Assembly (NCBI GenBank): GCA_964438205.1 | Contig: CAYTJQ010000028.1 | Coordinates: forward strand, 1 to 41,049 | DNA: 41,049 bases | Source of the DNA: Pseudohaliea sp964438205 | Lineage (GTDB): Bacteria; Pseudomonadota; Gammaproteobacteria; Pseudomonadales; Halieaceae | Reading direction: 5' to 3' | Shown here: in pieces, positions 16,246 through 23,901 of the stretch | Layout of the letters: each line of letters begins with the position of its first letter | How positions within the stretch are numbered: position 1 is the first letter of the stretch | Notes under the pieces: model-generated | What the model was told of the DNA's origin: nothing | The model's database searches: none | What the model saw: the letters and a program-made list of their open reading frames with translations, nothing else | Position numbers and translations under genes: made by a program

Positions 16246-16610
16246 TCGACTACTGCCACCACGATGCACTCGCCGTTATCGGCGTTGGCAAATAGATCCC
16301 GGTATTTCTGATCCATGGCATCCAGGTAAACGATCACATACCCGATGGTTTTGTATTCGCCATCATAATAATAGAAAAAGCTGCGCGAATACTTCCGGAT
16401 CTCGGCAAATGGCGGCGATTCACCAATCAGCGCGGTCACAATATCAACCTCGCCGGCAGAAATATCCTGCTCGTAGGCTGGATCGATGATCGTGATCTGC
16501 TGATCTTCGTGCGTGCCGAGGACCGTCTTTTCGCCAATCGAGAGGATGGTTGAGGTCTCGGAGTTGAAGATCTCGCCGCCGTCATCGTCGTAGACGGACA
16601 GCCCCCTCAT
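16242..16610 (-). CDS. Hypothetical tail-associated protein (122 aa), lower GC
   Basis: The gene is joined by ATGA overlaps to both neighbours. The sequence MRGLSVYDDDGGEIFNSETS onward is short beta-strand material with an acidic bias; FFYYYDGEYKTIGYVIVYL forms a strand pair. No known family is recognised. It sits between the DUF1983 tip protein and the 315-residue protein and shares their lower GC, so it likely belongs to the same tip or fibre assembly. Confidence 0.7.
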   Translation of the reverse strand: MRGLSVYDDDGGEIFNSETSTILSIGEKTVLGTHEDQQITIIDPAYEQDISAGEVDIVTALIGESPPFAEIRKYSRSFFYYYDGEYKTIGYVIVYLDAMDQKYRDLFANADNGECIVVAVVE

Positions 16611-17737
16611 GCGTCCAGGTCCCCGAGCTGCACCCGGGTGACGCCACCCTCGCGCACCTTGATCACCCGGTCGGTGATGATGAGGCCATCGTCCGGCTCG
16701 CTGATGCTCATGGCGTCATAGGCGCCATCGCCGTCGGTATCCTGGAACTGCACGGTTCCGGCCGCGCCGGAGATCACCACCTCCCCGTTGGGGCCGACTC
16801 CGAACCGGCCATTGGCGAGCCGCAGCTGGCCGCCGTTGATCCAGCCGAGGTTGGAGGAGAAGGCGTCCAGGGTGGCGGCCGAGACCTTGTCGGCGGCCAC
16901 GGATTCGATCTGCGCGCTCTTGATGGTGGCGTCGGCGATGATGGCGGTGTCGATGTAGACCTTCCCGTCCTTGATGATGAAGGGGAAGACCACGTCGCTG
17001 CCGTCGCCGTAGTCCTGATCGGGGTGTCCCACCCACAGCCGGTCGGCGTTGATGCCGAAGGTGACGCCGTCTTCCTCGGTTGCCGCAAGGCCGATCCCGC
17101 CGACGATGGGCTGGCCGTCCCGGGTGGTGCCCACCTGCATCGTCCACTGATCATCGAGGTTGTCCAGGCGCTTGTTCAGGTCATCGTAGAGCTGGGACTC
17201 GGTGATCTTACCGGTCAGCTGCTCGAGCATGTACTCGGGGTCCACGGCGGTCTTGGCGTAGGTGCCGTCGGTATCGTTCCAGGGGCCGGTGAGATCGGTG
17301 GTGGAGACGGCCCGGGCCCAGTACCAGACCTCGCGGTCATTGCCCACCAGGTCGGCGAAGATCTGGCCCCGGGCGGTGCCGACCAGTTCGGCCTGGCCCA
17401 GGTCGTTGACGTCAGCCCGCCAGATCTCGGTGTAGGCGTGGTATTCGCCGCCCACGCCCGTCCACTCCAGGATCACCTTCTGGAAGGCGCCGGTGGCGGT
17501 GAGGTTGCGAATGGGCCCGGGGCGCTGGGCCTCCGGGTTCTTCACGTCCTCGCCGGGGCGCAGCCGGCCGCCGGAGAGCATGGAGCCGATCCCGCTTTCC
17601 ACCAGGTCGCGGTAGGTGACCACGCGGTCGCCGGGCTCGCCGCGCTCGCCCTTCCACATCTCGGCGATCTCTTTCAGGGCCTTCATGGTGCCCTGGCCGA
17701 AGTCGGCGGGGATGGCGGGGAAGCGGCGCTGGCTCAT
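16607..17737 (-). CDS. DUF1983-type tail tip / attachment protein (376 aa)
   Basis: ATG 17737 (MSQRRFPAIPADFGQGTMKA) is chosen because it overlaps the hub gene stop as ATGA. Residues ~75-170 look like a fibronectin-III-type domain (PGPIRNLTATGAFQKVILEW ... WYWARAV). The second half has the DUF1983 pattern seen at the C-termini of lambda J-like tip proteins: a coiled coil (LYDDLNKRLDNLDDQWT), then IVGGIGLAATEEDGVTFGIN, AdrLwvG, and 'DGKVYIDTAIIADATIKSA'. It is probably part of the receptor-contacting tail tip. Finding a J-type domain in a podovirus-like cluster is a sign of modular exchange. Confidence 0.75.
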   Translation of the reverse strand: MSQRRFPAIPADFGQGTMKALKEIAEMWKGERGEPGDRVVTYRDLVESGIGSMLSGGRLRPGEDVKNPEAQRPGPIRNLTATGAFQKVILEWTGVGGEYHAYTEIWRADVNDLGQAELVGTARGQIFADLVGNDREVWYWARAVSTTDLTGPWNDTDGTYAKTAVDPEYMLEQLTGKITESQLYDDLNKRLDNLDDQWTMQVGTTRDGQPIVGGIGLAATEEDGVTFGINADRLWVGHPDQDYGDGSDVVFPFIIKDGKVYIDTAIIADATIKSAQIESVAADKVSAATLDAFSSNLGWINGGQLRLANGRFGVGPNGEVVISGAAGTVQFQDTDGDGAYDAMSISEPDDGLIITDRVIKVREGGVTRVQLGDLDA

Positions 17738-19323
17738 GTCGTGCCCCCTACGCTCTCGGCGATGGATACCACCCGCACCGTGGCGTCGCCCTCCAGCTCG
17801 AAGGCCCACCGCCGGCCGCGCTTGGCCGGCAGGCGCTGGGCATCGGGGCCGGTGATGGTCTGCTCGGCCACCTGGGCGCCGTCGGCGAACAGGCGCAGAG
17901 TCACCGGGTAGGCGTCAGCGTCCACCCGGGCGGCGGACAGGGACGGGGCGCGGGGCGCGAGGTAGTCCTTGCTGCGCCAGCGGTAGGTGCGCTCCCCGCC
18001 GCCGTGCCACTGGTACACCTCGCCGTCGATGAGCAGGAACAGATCGCCCGTCTCCGGGTCCTCCCAGCCGCTGTCGGCGTAGAAGTCCAGGAAGGTGAGG
18101 CTGCCGCCGTTGGTGGAGAGCATGAAGCCCCCGCGGCCGTTGTCGCCGTCGTAGAAGGCGACGTACCGGTCCCGCCACCGGTAGGCGTGGATGGTGGAGG
18201 GATTGAGGGTGGCCCACAGATCCTCGCCCATGACCGCGTCGCTGACCCGGCTCAGGCCGTTGCTGCCCACCGAGACCAGGGCCTCGGCGGTGGGGAACAG
18301 AGCGGTGCCGCCCATGTCCACCATGCCCCGCTTGGCGACGCAGCCGATGGGGTGCTCGATCTCCTGCATGGAGGCGGCGGACGGGTGGGCCGCCGACACC
18401 ACGTAGGGGGTGGCCGTGGTCGCCACGATGAGGCCGTCCCGAGTGGCGCTGATGGCGACGACGGGGTGGTCCATGGTCAGGCGGTAGGCCACCGGCCAGG
18501 CGTGGGGGCGGTACGGCTCGGAGAAGCACACCTCCTTGCCGCGGAAGCCGGCCAGGGCCCCGTTGGGGATGGCGACCAGGCCATCCAGGTCCCCGGGCGG
18601 CGGATCCCAGCCGGTGGAGGGAAGCGGCTCCCCCATCTCCTCTGTGGCCGCGGTGTCAGTGTAGTCGCTGGTGCTGACCGGCAGCTCGGCCAGGAACAGG
18701 TATTCGGTGTCCCCGGCGGCGGTGGCGCTGCGGTAGAGGCGCACGCGGTCGATGTTGCGGTTGCCGGTGGGCGCGGCGGCGATCCCGGTGAGCTCCACGG
18801 CCTGCCCGGGCTTGGGGTGGGCGAGGTTCGACGGTGCCGCCGGCGGCCCCTCCTCGCCGTAGGCAGAGACGAAGGTGTAGGTGTAGACCCGGGTTTCTTC
18901 CAGGTCGTCCTCGTCGTCCGGCTCGCCGGTGACGGTGGCGCTGATGGCCGTGTCCGGGGCGGGGATCCCCAGGTCATACGCCACCGTGGGGTAGGTGGAG
19001 GCGGCGCCCGAGGTGGCGATCCCGGCCATGGTCATCTTGGGGGCGCCGTTGCCGGTGAAGTAGGTCCGTTCCTCAGTGTCGCCCGGGACCGGCCCCTGCA
19101 CCACGTCCACGTCGGCCGCCCAGGAGAACCAGAACTGGCCGGCGAAGCGGTAGATGGACTGGACGCCGCTGACCAGCGAGGCCTCCACCGGCGACAGCTT
19201 CTCCAGCGGCTCCAGCGCCCCGCTGTTGAACCAGCAGTTGACCGCCTCCTGGCCCGTGGCGTCTTCCAGCAGGTGGGGCTCGGTGCGGTAGTCGGCGCCC
19301 CCGAACGCGGCCACGCGGATCAT
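17734..19323 (-). CDS. Tail hub / head-completion protein (529 aa), beta-propeller-like
   Basis: I place the start at ATG 19323 (MIRVAAFGGADYRTEPHLLE), which overlaps the previous gene's stop as ATGA; the frame is open 21 codons further. The N-terminus 'DATGQEAVNCWFNSGALEPL' is typical of podoviral tail proteins of ~500 residues. Repeated WxxxYxxxG strands follow (FAGQFWFSW, RWRDRYVAFYDGDNG, GEVYQWHGGGERTYRW). A fibronectin-like insert (~150-230, YTYTFVSAYGEEGPPA) is visible. The fold and position suggest a tail hub or P22 gp10-type accessory factor. Exact family not certain. Confidence 0.65.
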   Translation of the reverse strand: MIRVAAFGGADYRTEPHLLEDATGQEAVNCWFNSGALEPLEKLSPVEASLVSGVQSIYRFAGQFWFSWAADVDVVQGPVPGDTEERTYFTGNGAPKMTMAGIATSGAASTYPTVAYDLGIPAPDTAISATVTGEPDDEDDLEETRVYTYTFVSAYGEEGPPAAPSNLAHPKPGQAVELTGIAAAPTGNRNIDRVRLYRSATAAGDTEYLFLAELPVSTSDYTDTAATEEMGEPLPSTGWDPPPGDLDGLVAIPNGALAGFRGKEVCFSEPYRPHAWPVAYRLTMDHPVVAISATRDGLIVATTATPYVVSAAHPSAASMQEIEHPIGCVAKRGMVDMGGTALFPTAEALVSVGSNGLSRVSDAVMGEDLWATLNPSTIHAYRWRDRYVAFYDGDNGRGGFMLSTNGGSLTFLDFYADSGWEDPETGDLFLLIDGEVYQWHGGGERTYRWRSKDYLAPRAPSLSAARVDADAYPVTLRLFADGAQVAEQTITGPDAQRLPAKRGRRWAFELEGDATVRVVSIAESVGGTT

Positions 19324-19637
19324 CGGCACCCCCGCCGGCAATCGTCGTCGAGTCGGCGTTGCTCGCAGTACCCGGACATGAGCCACGCGATGGAGGCGAG
19401 CATCGACACGTCCACGACGATCCAGCCAACGTCGGCCATATTGGTCCCGTCAGCGCCGCCGTCGGCCATGACCCAGCTCATGCGCAGCACGGCGTAGGCG
19501 ACGCCCGAGAACACCGGCATCACCAGAGGGCGACGACTCCGGCAGTCCTCCAGGTGGTGGAGCTTCCAGGCCGCCATGCCCGTGATGACGAGCGCCATGA
19601 CCGCCACCATGGTGGCTGCAATCTCAATGCCGTTCAT
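19320..19637 (-). CDS. Multi-spanning membrane protein (105 aa), possible lysis factor
   Basis: ATG 19637 overlaps the holin stop (ATGA). At least two and probably three hydrophobic segments are visible: IEIAATMVAVMALVITGMAA (~4-23), PVFSGVAYAVLRMSWVM (~42-58) and VGWIVVDVSMLASIAWLM (~71-88). A basic tail RRLDDDCRRGCR follows. Adjacent to the holin-like gene, it could be a second holin or antiholin. No family is recognised. Confidence 0.6.
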   Translation of the reverse strand: MNGIEIAATMVAVMALVITGMAAWKLHHLEDCRSRRPLVMPVFSGVAYAVLRMSWVMADGGADGTNMADVGWIVVDVSMLASIAWLMSGYCEQRRLDDDCRRGCR

Positions 19638-19972
19638 CACTTCCGTCCTCCCCGGAACAGTTGGATGATCGTGGCCATGGGCGCCTCCCGGAATCGCTGC
19701 CCGATCACGAGCAACCCGGCCACCACGTCCTCCGCGACGACGGCAGCGACCCCCACCAGGGCGCCCCGGGTGCCATCGCCAATATCCCAGGAGGCCTCGG
19801 CCAGCCAGGCATTTGCCAGGCCGCCGACGAACAGGCCCACGAAGACCCCGCGGGCCAGCCCGGCCAGCGTCACCCGGTCAGCGCTCATGATCACCCGGAC
19901 CCCCACCGCCAGAACGGCGAAGGCCATGGGCAGCCCCCACTCGATGGCGACCCGCTCCGCTTCGTCTCGCAT
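19637..19972 (-). CDS. Holin-like protein (111 aa)
   Basis: The gene starts at ATG 19972 after AGGAG. A short N-terminus is followed by hydrophobic helices LPMAFAVLAVGVRVIMSA (~14-31), LARGVFVGLFVGGLANAW (~38-55) and GALVGVAAVVAEDVVAGLL (~70-88), then a basic tail (FREAPMATIIQLFRGGRK). Length, three segments and charged C-terminus match lambda-S/Phage_holin_3-like holins. It would control the timing of lysis. The expected endolysin is not recognisable next to it; the 172-residue gene upstream is the only nearby candidate. Confidence 0.7.
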   Translation of the reverse strand: MRDEAERVAIEWGLPMAFAVLAVGVRVIMSADRVTLAGLARGVFVGLFVGGLANAWLAEASWDIGDGTRGALVGVAAVVAEDVVAGLLVIGQRFREAPMATIIQLFRGGRK

Positions 19973-19984
19973 GCTTGAGCTCCT

Positions 19985-20503
19985 TTAGGCGCTGTCGCGC
20001 CGTGCGCTGAGGCTGAACAGTCCGCGCTTCTTGAACCCGGCGAAGATCTCCCACTGACCGCCCGGGTAGAGAGTGACGGCCGGGAACAGCGGGACGCGCC
20101 ACGGCGCGAAGATGGTCACCTCGGCCCGGCGAGAGGCGAGCACGTAGATGGCCCAAAGCCGGTCGCCGTAAAAGGCCCGGCCGAACCCGAGCCAGCACTT
20201 GCGCAAGTCCTCCCAGGGGTTGCGCAGGCGCCACAGCAGATACCGCGCCCACGCCGGCCGGCTCGCCCACAGGTTGCGGACGTGGTCGTTGTTGCCGATG
20301 GGCATGGGCTCCTGGTGGTTGGAGTTGAGCAGGGCAAGCAGGAGGCGCAGGAAGGCGCCCACCAGCCACGGGTAGCGCAGCGTGGCGTTGTAGAGCCGAG
20401 TGTCGAATGTCTCCCACTTCCCGGGGGCGGGATAGCGAGGGTCGACCCGCGCCCGCCCGTCGGAGTGGTACTTGTGCGGCTTGCCGTGAACGCGGCGCAT
20501 CAT
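19985..20503 (-). CDS. Conserved phage protein of unknown function (172 aa), DUF7338-like
   Basis: ATG 20503 is preferred over a GTG 3 codons earlier, because it gives the operon's usual ATGA overlap. The protein is basic and Trp-rich. It contains PAWARYLLWRLRNPWEDLRK, followed by CWLGFGRAFYGDR and a C-terminal strand region (TLYPGGQWEIFAGFKKRGLF). The 'W-RNP-x-x-x-x' segment resembles proteins called DUF7338, a comparison I hold only tentatively. It sits between the DUF4376 gene and the holin, where an endolysin would be expected, but no lysozyme, amidase or transglycosylase motif is seen. Confidence 0.6.
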   Translation of the reverse strand: MMRRVHGKPHKYHSDGRARVDPRYPAPGKWETFDTRLYNATLRYPWLVGAFLRLLLALLNSNHQEPMPIGNNDHVRNLWASRPAWARYLLWRLRNPWEDLRKCWLGFGRAFYGDRLWAIYVLASRRAEVTIFAPWRVPLFPAVTLYPGGQWEIFAGFKKRGLFSLSARRDSA

Positions 20504-20865
20504 TCCGGCCACCCGCTGCCCAGCGAGATCGTCTGCCCCGCTTCCACCGCATCAAGCAGCTGGCGCTCACGCTCGAAGCAGTCCTGCCTCCGCATTGCCA
20601 GCGCCTCGTGGACCGCTTCGAGGTCTGAAAGCCCAACGGTCAGCCAGCCATCGACGGCCTTCCACTCAGTCGAGAACGAGCCGTCACCGTTTTTCGACTC
20701 GTACTGCCGAGCCGCCTCCAACGACTCGGTGACGGATTGCCGGGAGCCGGCATCGCCGGAGAACCGGACGCCGTTGTAGGTGATGCCCTTGCACTCTTCC
20801 ATCCAGCGGCGGCGGGCGATCTGGCTTCGCAGGGCGTCCTCGCCGGGGGTTCCTTCTTCGCTCAT
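20500..20865 (-). CDS. DUF4376-like fibre-associated protein (121 aa)
   Basis: The gene has an AGGAGA ribosome site 8 bases before ATG 20865. The pattern 'RRWMEECKGITYNGVRFSGD', then SRQSVTESLEAARQ, WKAVDGWLTV, a helical stretch and QDCFERERQLLDAVEAG reproduces DUF4376, a domain found in tail-fibre and fibre-assembly proteins. It lies immediately downstream of the adhesin gene. A DGR accessory (Avd) protein can occupy this spot, but this sequence lacks the basic four-helix character of Avd. A role in adhesin folding or assembly is inferred. Confidence 0.72.
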   Translation of the reverse strand: MSEEGTPGEDALRSQIARRRWMEECKGITYNGVRFSGDAGSRQSVTESLEAARQYESKNGDGSFSTEWKAVDGWLTVGLSDLEAVHEALAMRRQDCFERERQLLDAVEAGQTISLGSGWPE

Positions 20866-20891
20866 GTAGTTCGTCTCCTAGGTAACAGAAG

Positions 20892-22394
20892 TCAGGCAAC
20901 AAAGGCCGGGCGAAAGCCGAAGGTCGTGTCCGAGTGCGAGCGCGAATGGGACAAGTACAACGCGCCGAGCCCGGCGTACGACCCGCTGCTGCGGTAGCCG
21001 CCACGGATCGGGAGGCGCTCGCCTGACGTATCGACGTAGAGCCGGCCCTGCAGGTCGATGCCTGCGTAGGTGTAGAGCAGGCGGTCGGTAAGCTCCGTGC
21101 CCGAGGTAGACGAGCTGGTCCACGGGTTTGCCGAGGACATATCGACGCCGGTATCAATCCAGTCGGCCTCCGGCACCGTCCAGTCGTTGACCTCTGCCGC
21201 GAATAGTCGCCCGTCGACCAGCTTTGCGCCGAGATTCCACTCCCAGACGTTGCCCACCAGATCCGCAATCCCCGTCGGATCGCCGGTATGCCGCCACGCC
21301 GAAGGGCCAGAGCCGGCGAGGATATTGCCGGTGCCGGACGAGTCTCCGGGCGGGTAAGTATCACCGTCCTGGCGCGTGCCGACCTCCCACGTCGCGTCGT
21401 GGGCGCGGCCATGGTCGGTATTGCCTCGCGGTTCATATCCGTTGGCTGCACACCAGAGGGCGATGGCCGCCCATTCGTGAGGGGTCCAAACATGCCACCC
21501 CGCACCCTTCGCTTCACACTGGCTCTTGGCGCTGTCGAAATCGACGTATACCTGCGGGTTTCCGTACGGTGTGGAGCAGGCATTCGAGTCGGCCTGATAG
21601 GCGCCGACGAAGATTTCCGAGCGGATGGCGCCGCTGCCGGTATCGAAGCACGTCAGGTCGCCGGTCCCCATCTCCGTGCTATACCCGAGGTCTTCGTAGC
21701 GGATGCGCGGGAAAACGTGCATCCAGTTCGGGCGGCCCGCGTCGTCGTAGAGGACGGTCATGCGGCCGCCAGTAGCGCCCTCGACGGCCTGGCGGAGGGG
21801 GTCGGTCGTCAGGATTACCGGCCCGGATCCACCGCGACGGGAAAGGGGGTCGGTCGCGCCGTTTTCCCAGTCCGCTAGGGTCCCGCCATTGGAGGCGCGC
21901 TGACCGCTACCGAGGACGGTCTGGTCTGTCGGGACGCCGTGTACGCCACCGCTCTTGTTCGCGTGGGTGTCCACGCGCCCCTGCGCCTGGGTTTGCCACT
22001 CGGCTTCCTCGTTGGCGGGAATGCCGTGGGTGTCCCCGGTCTGGCTGGCGTGCGAGGAGAGGGCACTGGAGGCTTCCTGCCGCACATTCTCCAGGGTGCC
22101 GGCGGTCGGGCGCAGCTCGATGTTCGTGCCCGCGTCGAAGGCGAGCGCCTGGTTCTCCAGGGCTCGCTCGACGGTCAGGGTGTCGCCGCTGACGTCGGTG
22201 ACCTTGACCACCTCGTGGTCGTGCTCCTGGCGGCCCTCGCCGGACCAGGTGTAGCGATACAGGGTGGCGCGGAACCAATCGCCGGCACCGGGGGACGGGA
22301 AGGTATGGCCTGCCTCGACGGTGATGGTGGTGTCGGTATCGGTGATGTCGGCGGCCAGTGCGCCGGCGGCGTTGTTGGCGTAGATCTCCGCCAT
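20892..22394 (-). CDS. Receptor-binding adhesin with C-type-lectin/FGE fold and DGR-type variable C-terminus
   Basis: The 500-residue protein begins with a tail-attachment domain (strand-rich, ~1-100, including TDTDTTITVEAGHTFPSPGA). Helical repeats with HASQTGDTHGIPANEEAEW and HANKSGGVHGVPTDQ (~110-160) follow. From ~235 to the end it carries the formylglycine-generating-enzyme-like C-lectin fold: FDSAKSQCEAKGAGWHVWTP (~290), LVGNVWEW (~385), and the terminal RGGYRSSG...GFRPAFVA. This layout is that of Mtd-type and other DGR target proteins. The variable block shows TAC, CGC, AGC, TCC, CAC, GAC and ACC codons where other DGR proteins have AAC-coded Asn. It would bind the host receptor. Confidence 0.85.
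   Translation of the reverse strand: MAEIYANNAAGALAADITDTDTTITVEAGHTFPSPGAGDWFRATLYRYTWSGEGRQEHDHEVVKVTDVSGDTLTVERALENQALAFDAGTNIELRPTAGTLENVRQEASSALSSHASQTGDTHGIPANEEAEWQTQAQGRVDTHANKSGGVHGVPTDQTVLGSGQRASNGGTLADWENGATDPLSRRGGSGPVILTTDPLRQAVEGATGGRMTVLYDDAGRPNWMHVFPRIRYEDLGYSTEMGTGDLTCFDTGSGAIRSEIFVGAYQADSNACSTPYGNPQVYVDFDSAKSQCEAKGAGWHVWTPHEWAAIALWCAANGYEPRGNTDHGRAHDATWEVGTRQDGDTYPPGDSSGTGNILAGSGPSAWRHTGDPTGIADLVGNVWEWNLGAKLVDGRLFAAEVNDWTVPEADWIDTGVDMSSANPWTSSSTSGTELTDRLLYTYAGIDLQGRLYVDTSGERLPIRGGYRSSGSYAGLGALYLSHSRSHSDTTFGFRPAFVA
20895..21005 (-). repeat. Candidate DGR variable region (VR)
   Basis: This is the 3'-terminal ~110 bases of the adhesin gene. From RGG to GFRPA, eleven codons (TAC, CGC, AGC, AGC, TAC, TAC, TCC, CAT, CAC, GAC, ACC) each differ from AAC or AAT only at adenine positions, while framework codons (GGC, GCC GGG CTC, TTC GGC TTT CGC) match the usual A-G-L and G-F-R framework. 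This is the footprint of adenine-directed mutagenic retrohoming. No template repeat is found in the non-coding gaps of the window. Confidence 0.75.
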
Positions 22395-22395
22395 G

Positions 22396-22689
22396 TCAGA
22401 AGTCCCTCACGAGGATGTAGAACTCGTCCTGCCGGGCCCGGCCTTCCCGGGTGTAGGTGGTGATCTCCACCTTGTACTGCTCGCCGTCCTCGCCGCCGTC
22501 GATCCAGATCTTCACCCGGTCGTTGTCGTAGTCCCGGGTGGTGCTCAGGATGTCGAGGCCGGAGGGGGTTACGGTCGTCTCCGGCTCGTTGCTCTCGGAG
22601 AGGCTGTCGGTGTCCGGCAGCCAGTCGCCGTACTCGATGTCGTAGTCCAGCGACTCCGCTGGCTGCTTCTGGAACGTGCCCAGGATCAT
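22396..22689 (-). CDS. Phage fibre-tail adaptor-like protein (97 aa)
   Basis: The sequence opens MILGTFQKQPAESLDYDIEY and continues with GDWLPDTD, a TVTPSGL strand and VKIWIDGGEDGEQYKVEITT. It ends in an antiparallel pair that resembles the small Ig-like fibre-tail adaptor proteins of podo- and siphophages. The 'K-Q-P-A-E-x-x-D-Y-D' start is distinctive. It is coupled to the upstream gene by ATGA and ends one base before the adhesin start. This supports a role in joining that adhesin to the tail. Confidence 0.7.
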   Translation of the reverse strand: MILGTFQKQPAESLDYDIEYGDWLPDTDSLSESNEPETTVTPSGLDILSTTRDYDNDRVKIWIDGGEDGEQYKVEITTYTREGRARQDEFYILVRDF

Positions 22690-23891
22690 GCGCGCACCCT
22701 CATTACCCGGCGCTCACTCGGCACCTGGAGCGACCGCCGGGCGGCGGCGAGCACCATGGAGCGGTGAGCCGGGGCGTTGTTGGTCAGGTTGATGGATGGC
22801 CTCGGGGAGGCGCTGGACAGCGAGGAGGCGGACGCCTCGACATGCCGGATCCGCCACGCATAGGCGTCTGCGGTTGCCGTGATGGATCCCGTGCCCGACT
22901 GTGGCCGGATGCGATCCGGCATGGCGTCCATGCCGCCGTAGGCATTGGCCGCAAGCGGCGCGACCTCCTGCCAGAGCGACCAGGGCGCCTCGACCATCCA
23001 CGACGCTGTGGTGTCGGCCGCCCCGCAGCGGATGGCATGGGCGCCCGGCTTGGCGTCGCCCTCCACGGTCCCGCTGGCGTTCTGGTAGGTGTACCGCCAC
23101 CAGCTGGCCGTCATCGCCATTTCGGCGTTGACCGTTCGCACGGCGGCGCCCCGGCCCGGCGAGGGCTTGAACGAGGCATGGGCCTCGACGCTGGCCGTGC
23201 CGCGACCGCCGGCCATCCGCAGTTGCTGGGCAGTCGCCGTTGCCTCGGCCTCGACCCAGGGACCGTGCGGCCAGTAGGCCTCCTGGACGCCGTTGATCCG
23301 CGGTGCTGCCAGGGCCGTCGCTTCGGAGTCGAGGTAGACGTACCCGCCGGAGTACCGATCCCCGGAGACCGTTGCCGTGCTGGAGACGACCGGGCGGGCC
23401 TCGGTGGCACGGAGCCGAAACCCGTAGGCGGTGGCGCCGGCCTCCACCGTGGGCGTGGATTCCAGGTAGGCCGTCCGCAGTCCGTCCGCGGTGACCGTGG
23501 CCTCGACGTGCGCGTTGGCATAGAAGGCGTAGACGACCGGATTGGGGTCGATCTCCGCGACCCCGCCGGCCGCCGACGCCCCGGCCCGGATGGCGTGGGC
23601 GAATCCCTGGGCCTCGCCGACACCACCACTGGACGCCTCGACGAGGTCGTGCGGCCACGGCGGGTCAATCGCGAAGACGGCGTTTACCGTCTCCGCCACA
23701 CCGGCCCGGTCGGCCACCGCCCAGGGCGACGCCGACAGGCTCCCGGAAGCCGTTGCCGCGCCCGCCCGGTCGACCCAGGCGCCCACGGCGACACTGGCTG
23801 CACACACCAGGGCCGTCGATGCCGAGACCACCCGGCGGGCTTGTTGCGGCCCCCCGTTGAGAAGGGCGCCGCCCAGCGGCATCCGGTACAT
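22686..23891 (-). CDS. Ala-rich repetitive virion protein (401 aa), unknown function
   Basis: The protein is almost entirely built from irregular ~35-45-residue repeats. Each has a run such as 'A-x-A-x-A-x-x-x-R' followed by Gly/Tyr turns (VEATVTADGLRTAYLE, VEAGATAYGFRLRATE, VEAEATATAQQLRMAG, ITATADAYAWRIRHVEA). Strand-rich alternation suggests a beta-helix or repetitive sandwich. No family is known to me. The C-terminus (LTNNAPAHRSMVLAAARRSLQVPSE) is a different, basic helical tail. It lies just upstream of the fibre adaptor and adhesin, so it is likely a fibre, spike or decoration component. Confidence 0.65.
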   Translation of the reverse strand: MYRMPLGGALLNGGPQQARRVVSASTALVCAASVAVGAWVDRAGAATASGSLSASPWAVADRAGVAETVNAVFAIDPPWPHDLVEASSGGVGEAQGFAHAIRAGASAAGGVAEIDPNPVVYAFYANAHVEATVTADGLRTAYLESTPTVEAGATAYGFRLRATEARPVVSSTATVSGDRYSGGYVYLDSEATALAAPRINGVQEAYWPHGPWVEAEATATAQQLRMAGGRGTASVEAHASFKPSPGRGAAVRTVNAEMAMTASWWRYTYQNASGTVEGDAKPGAHAIRCGAADTTASWMVEAPWSLWQEVAPLAANAYGGMDAMPDRIRPQSGTGSITATADAYAWRIRHVEASASSLSSASPRPSINLTNNAPAHRSMVLAAARRSLQVPSERRVMRVRA

Positions 23892-23901
23892 GGGTTACCC
23901 C

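Noticed and set aside
20500..20865. DGR accessory protein (Avd) downstream of the adhesin
   Set aside because: Sequence fits DUF4376 (Trp-Lys and CFE-type C-terminal helix) and is not a strongly basic four-helix bundle.
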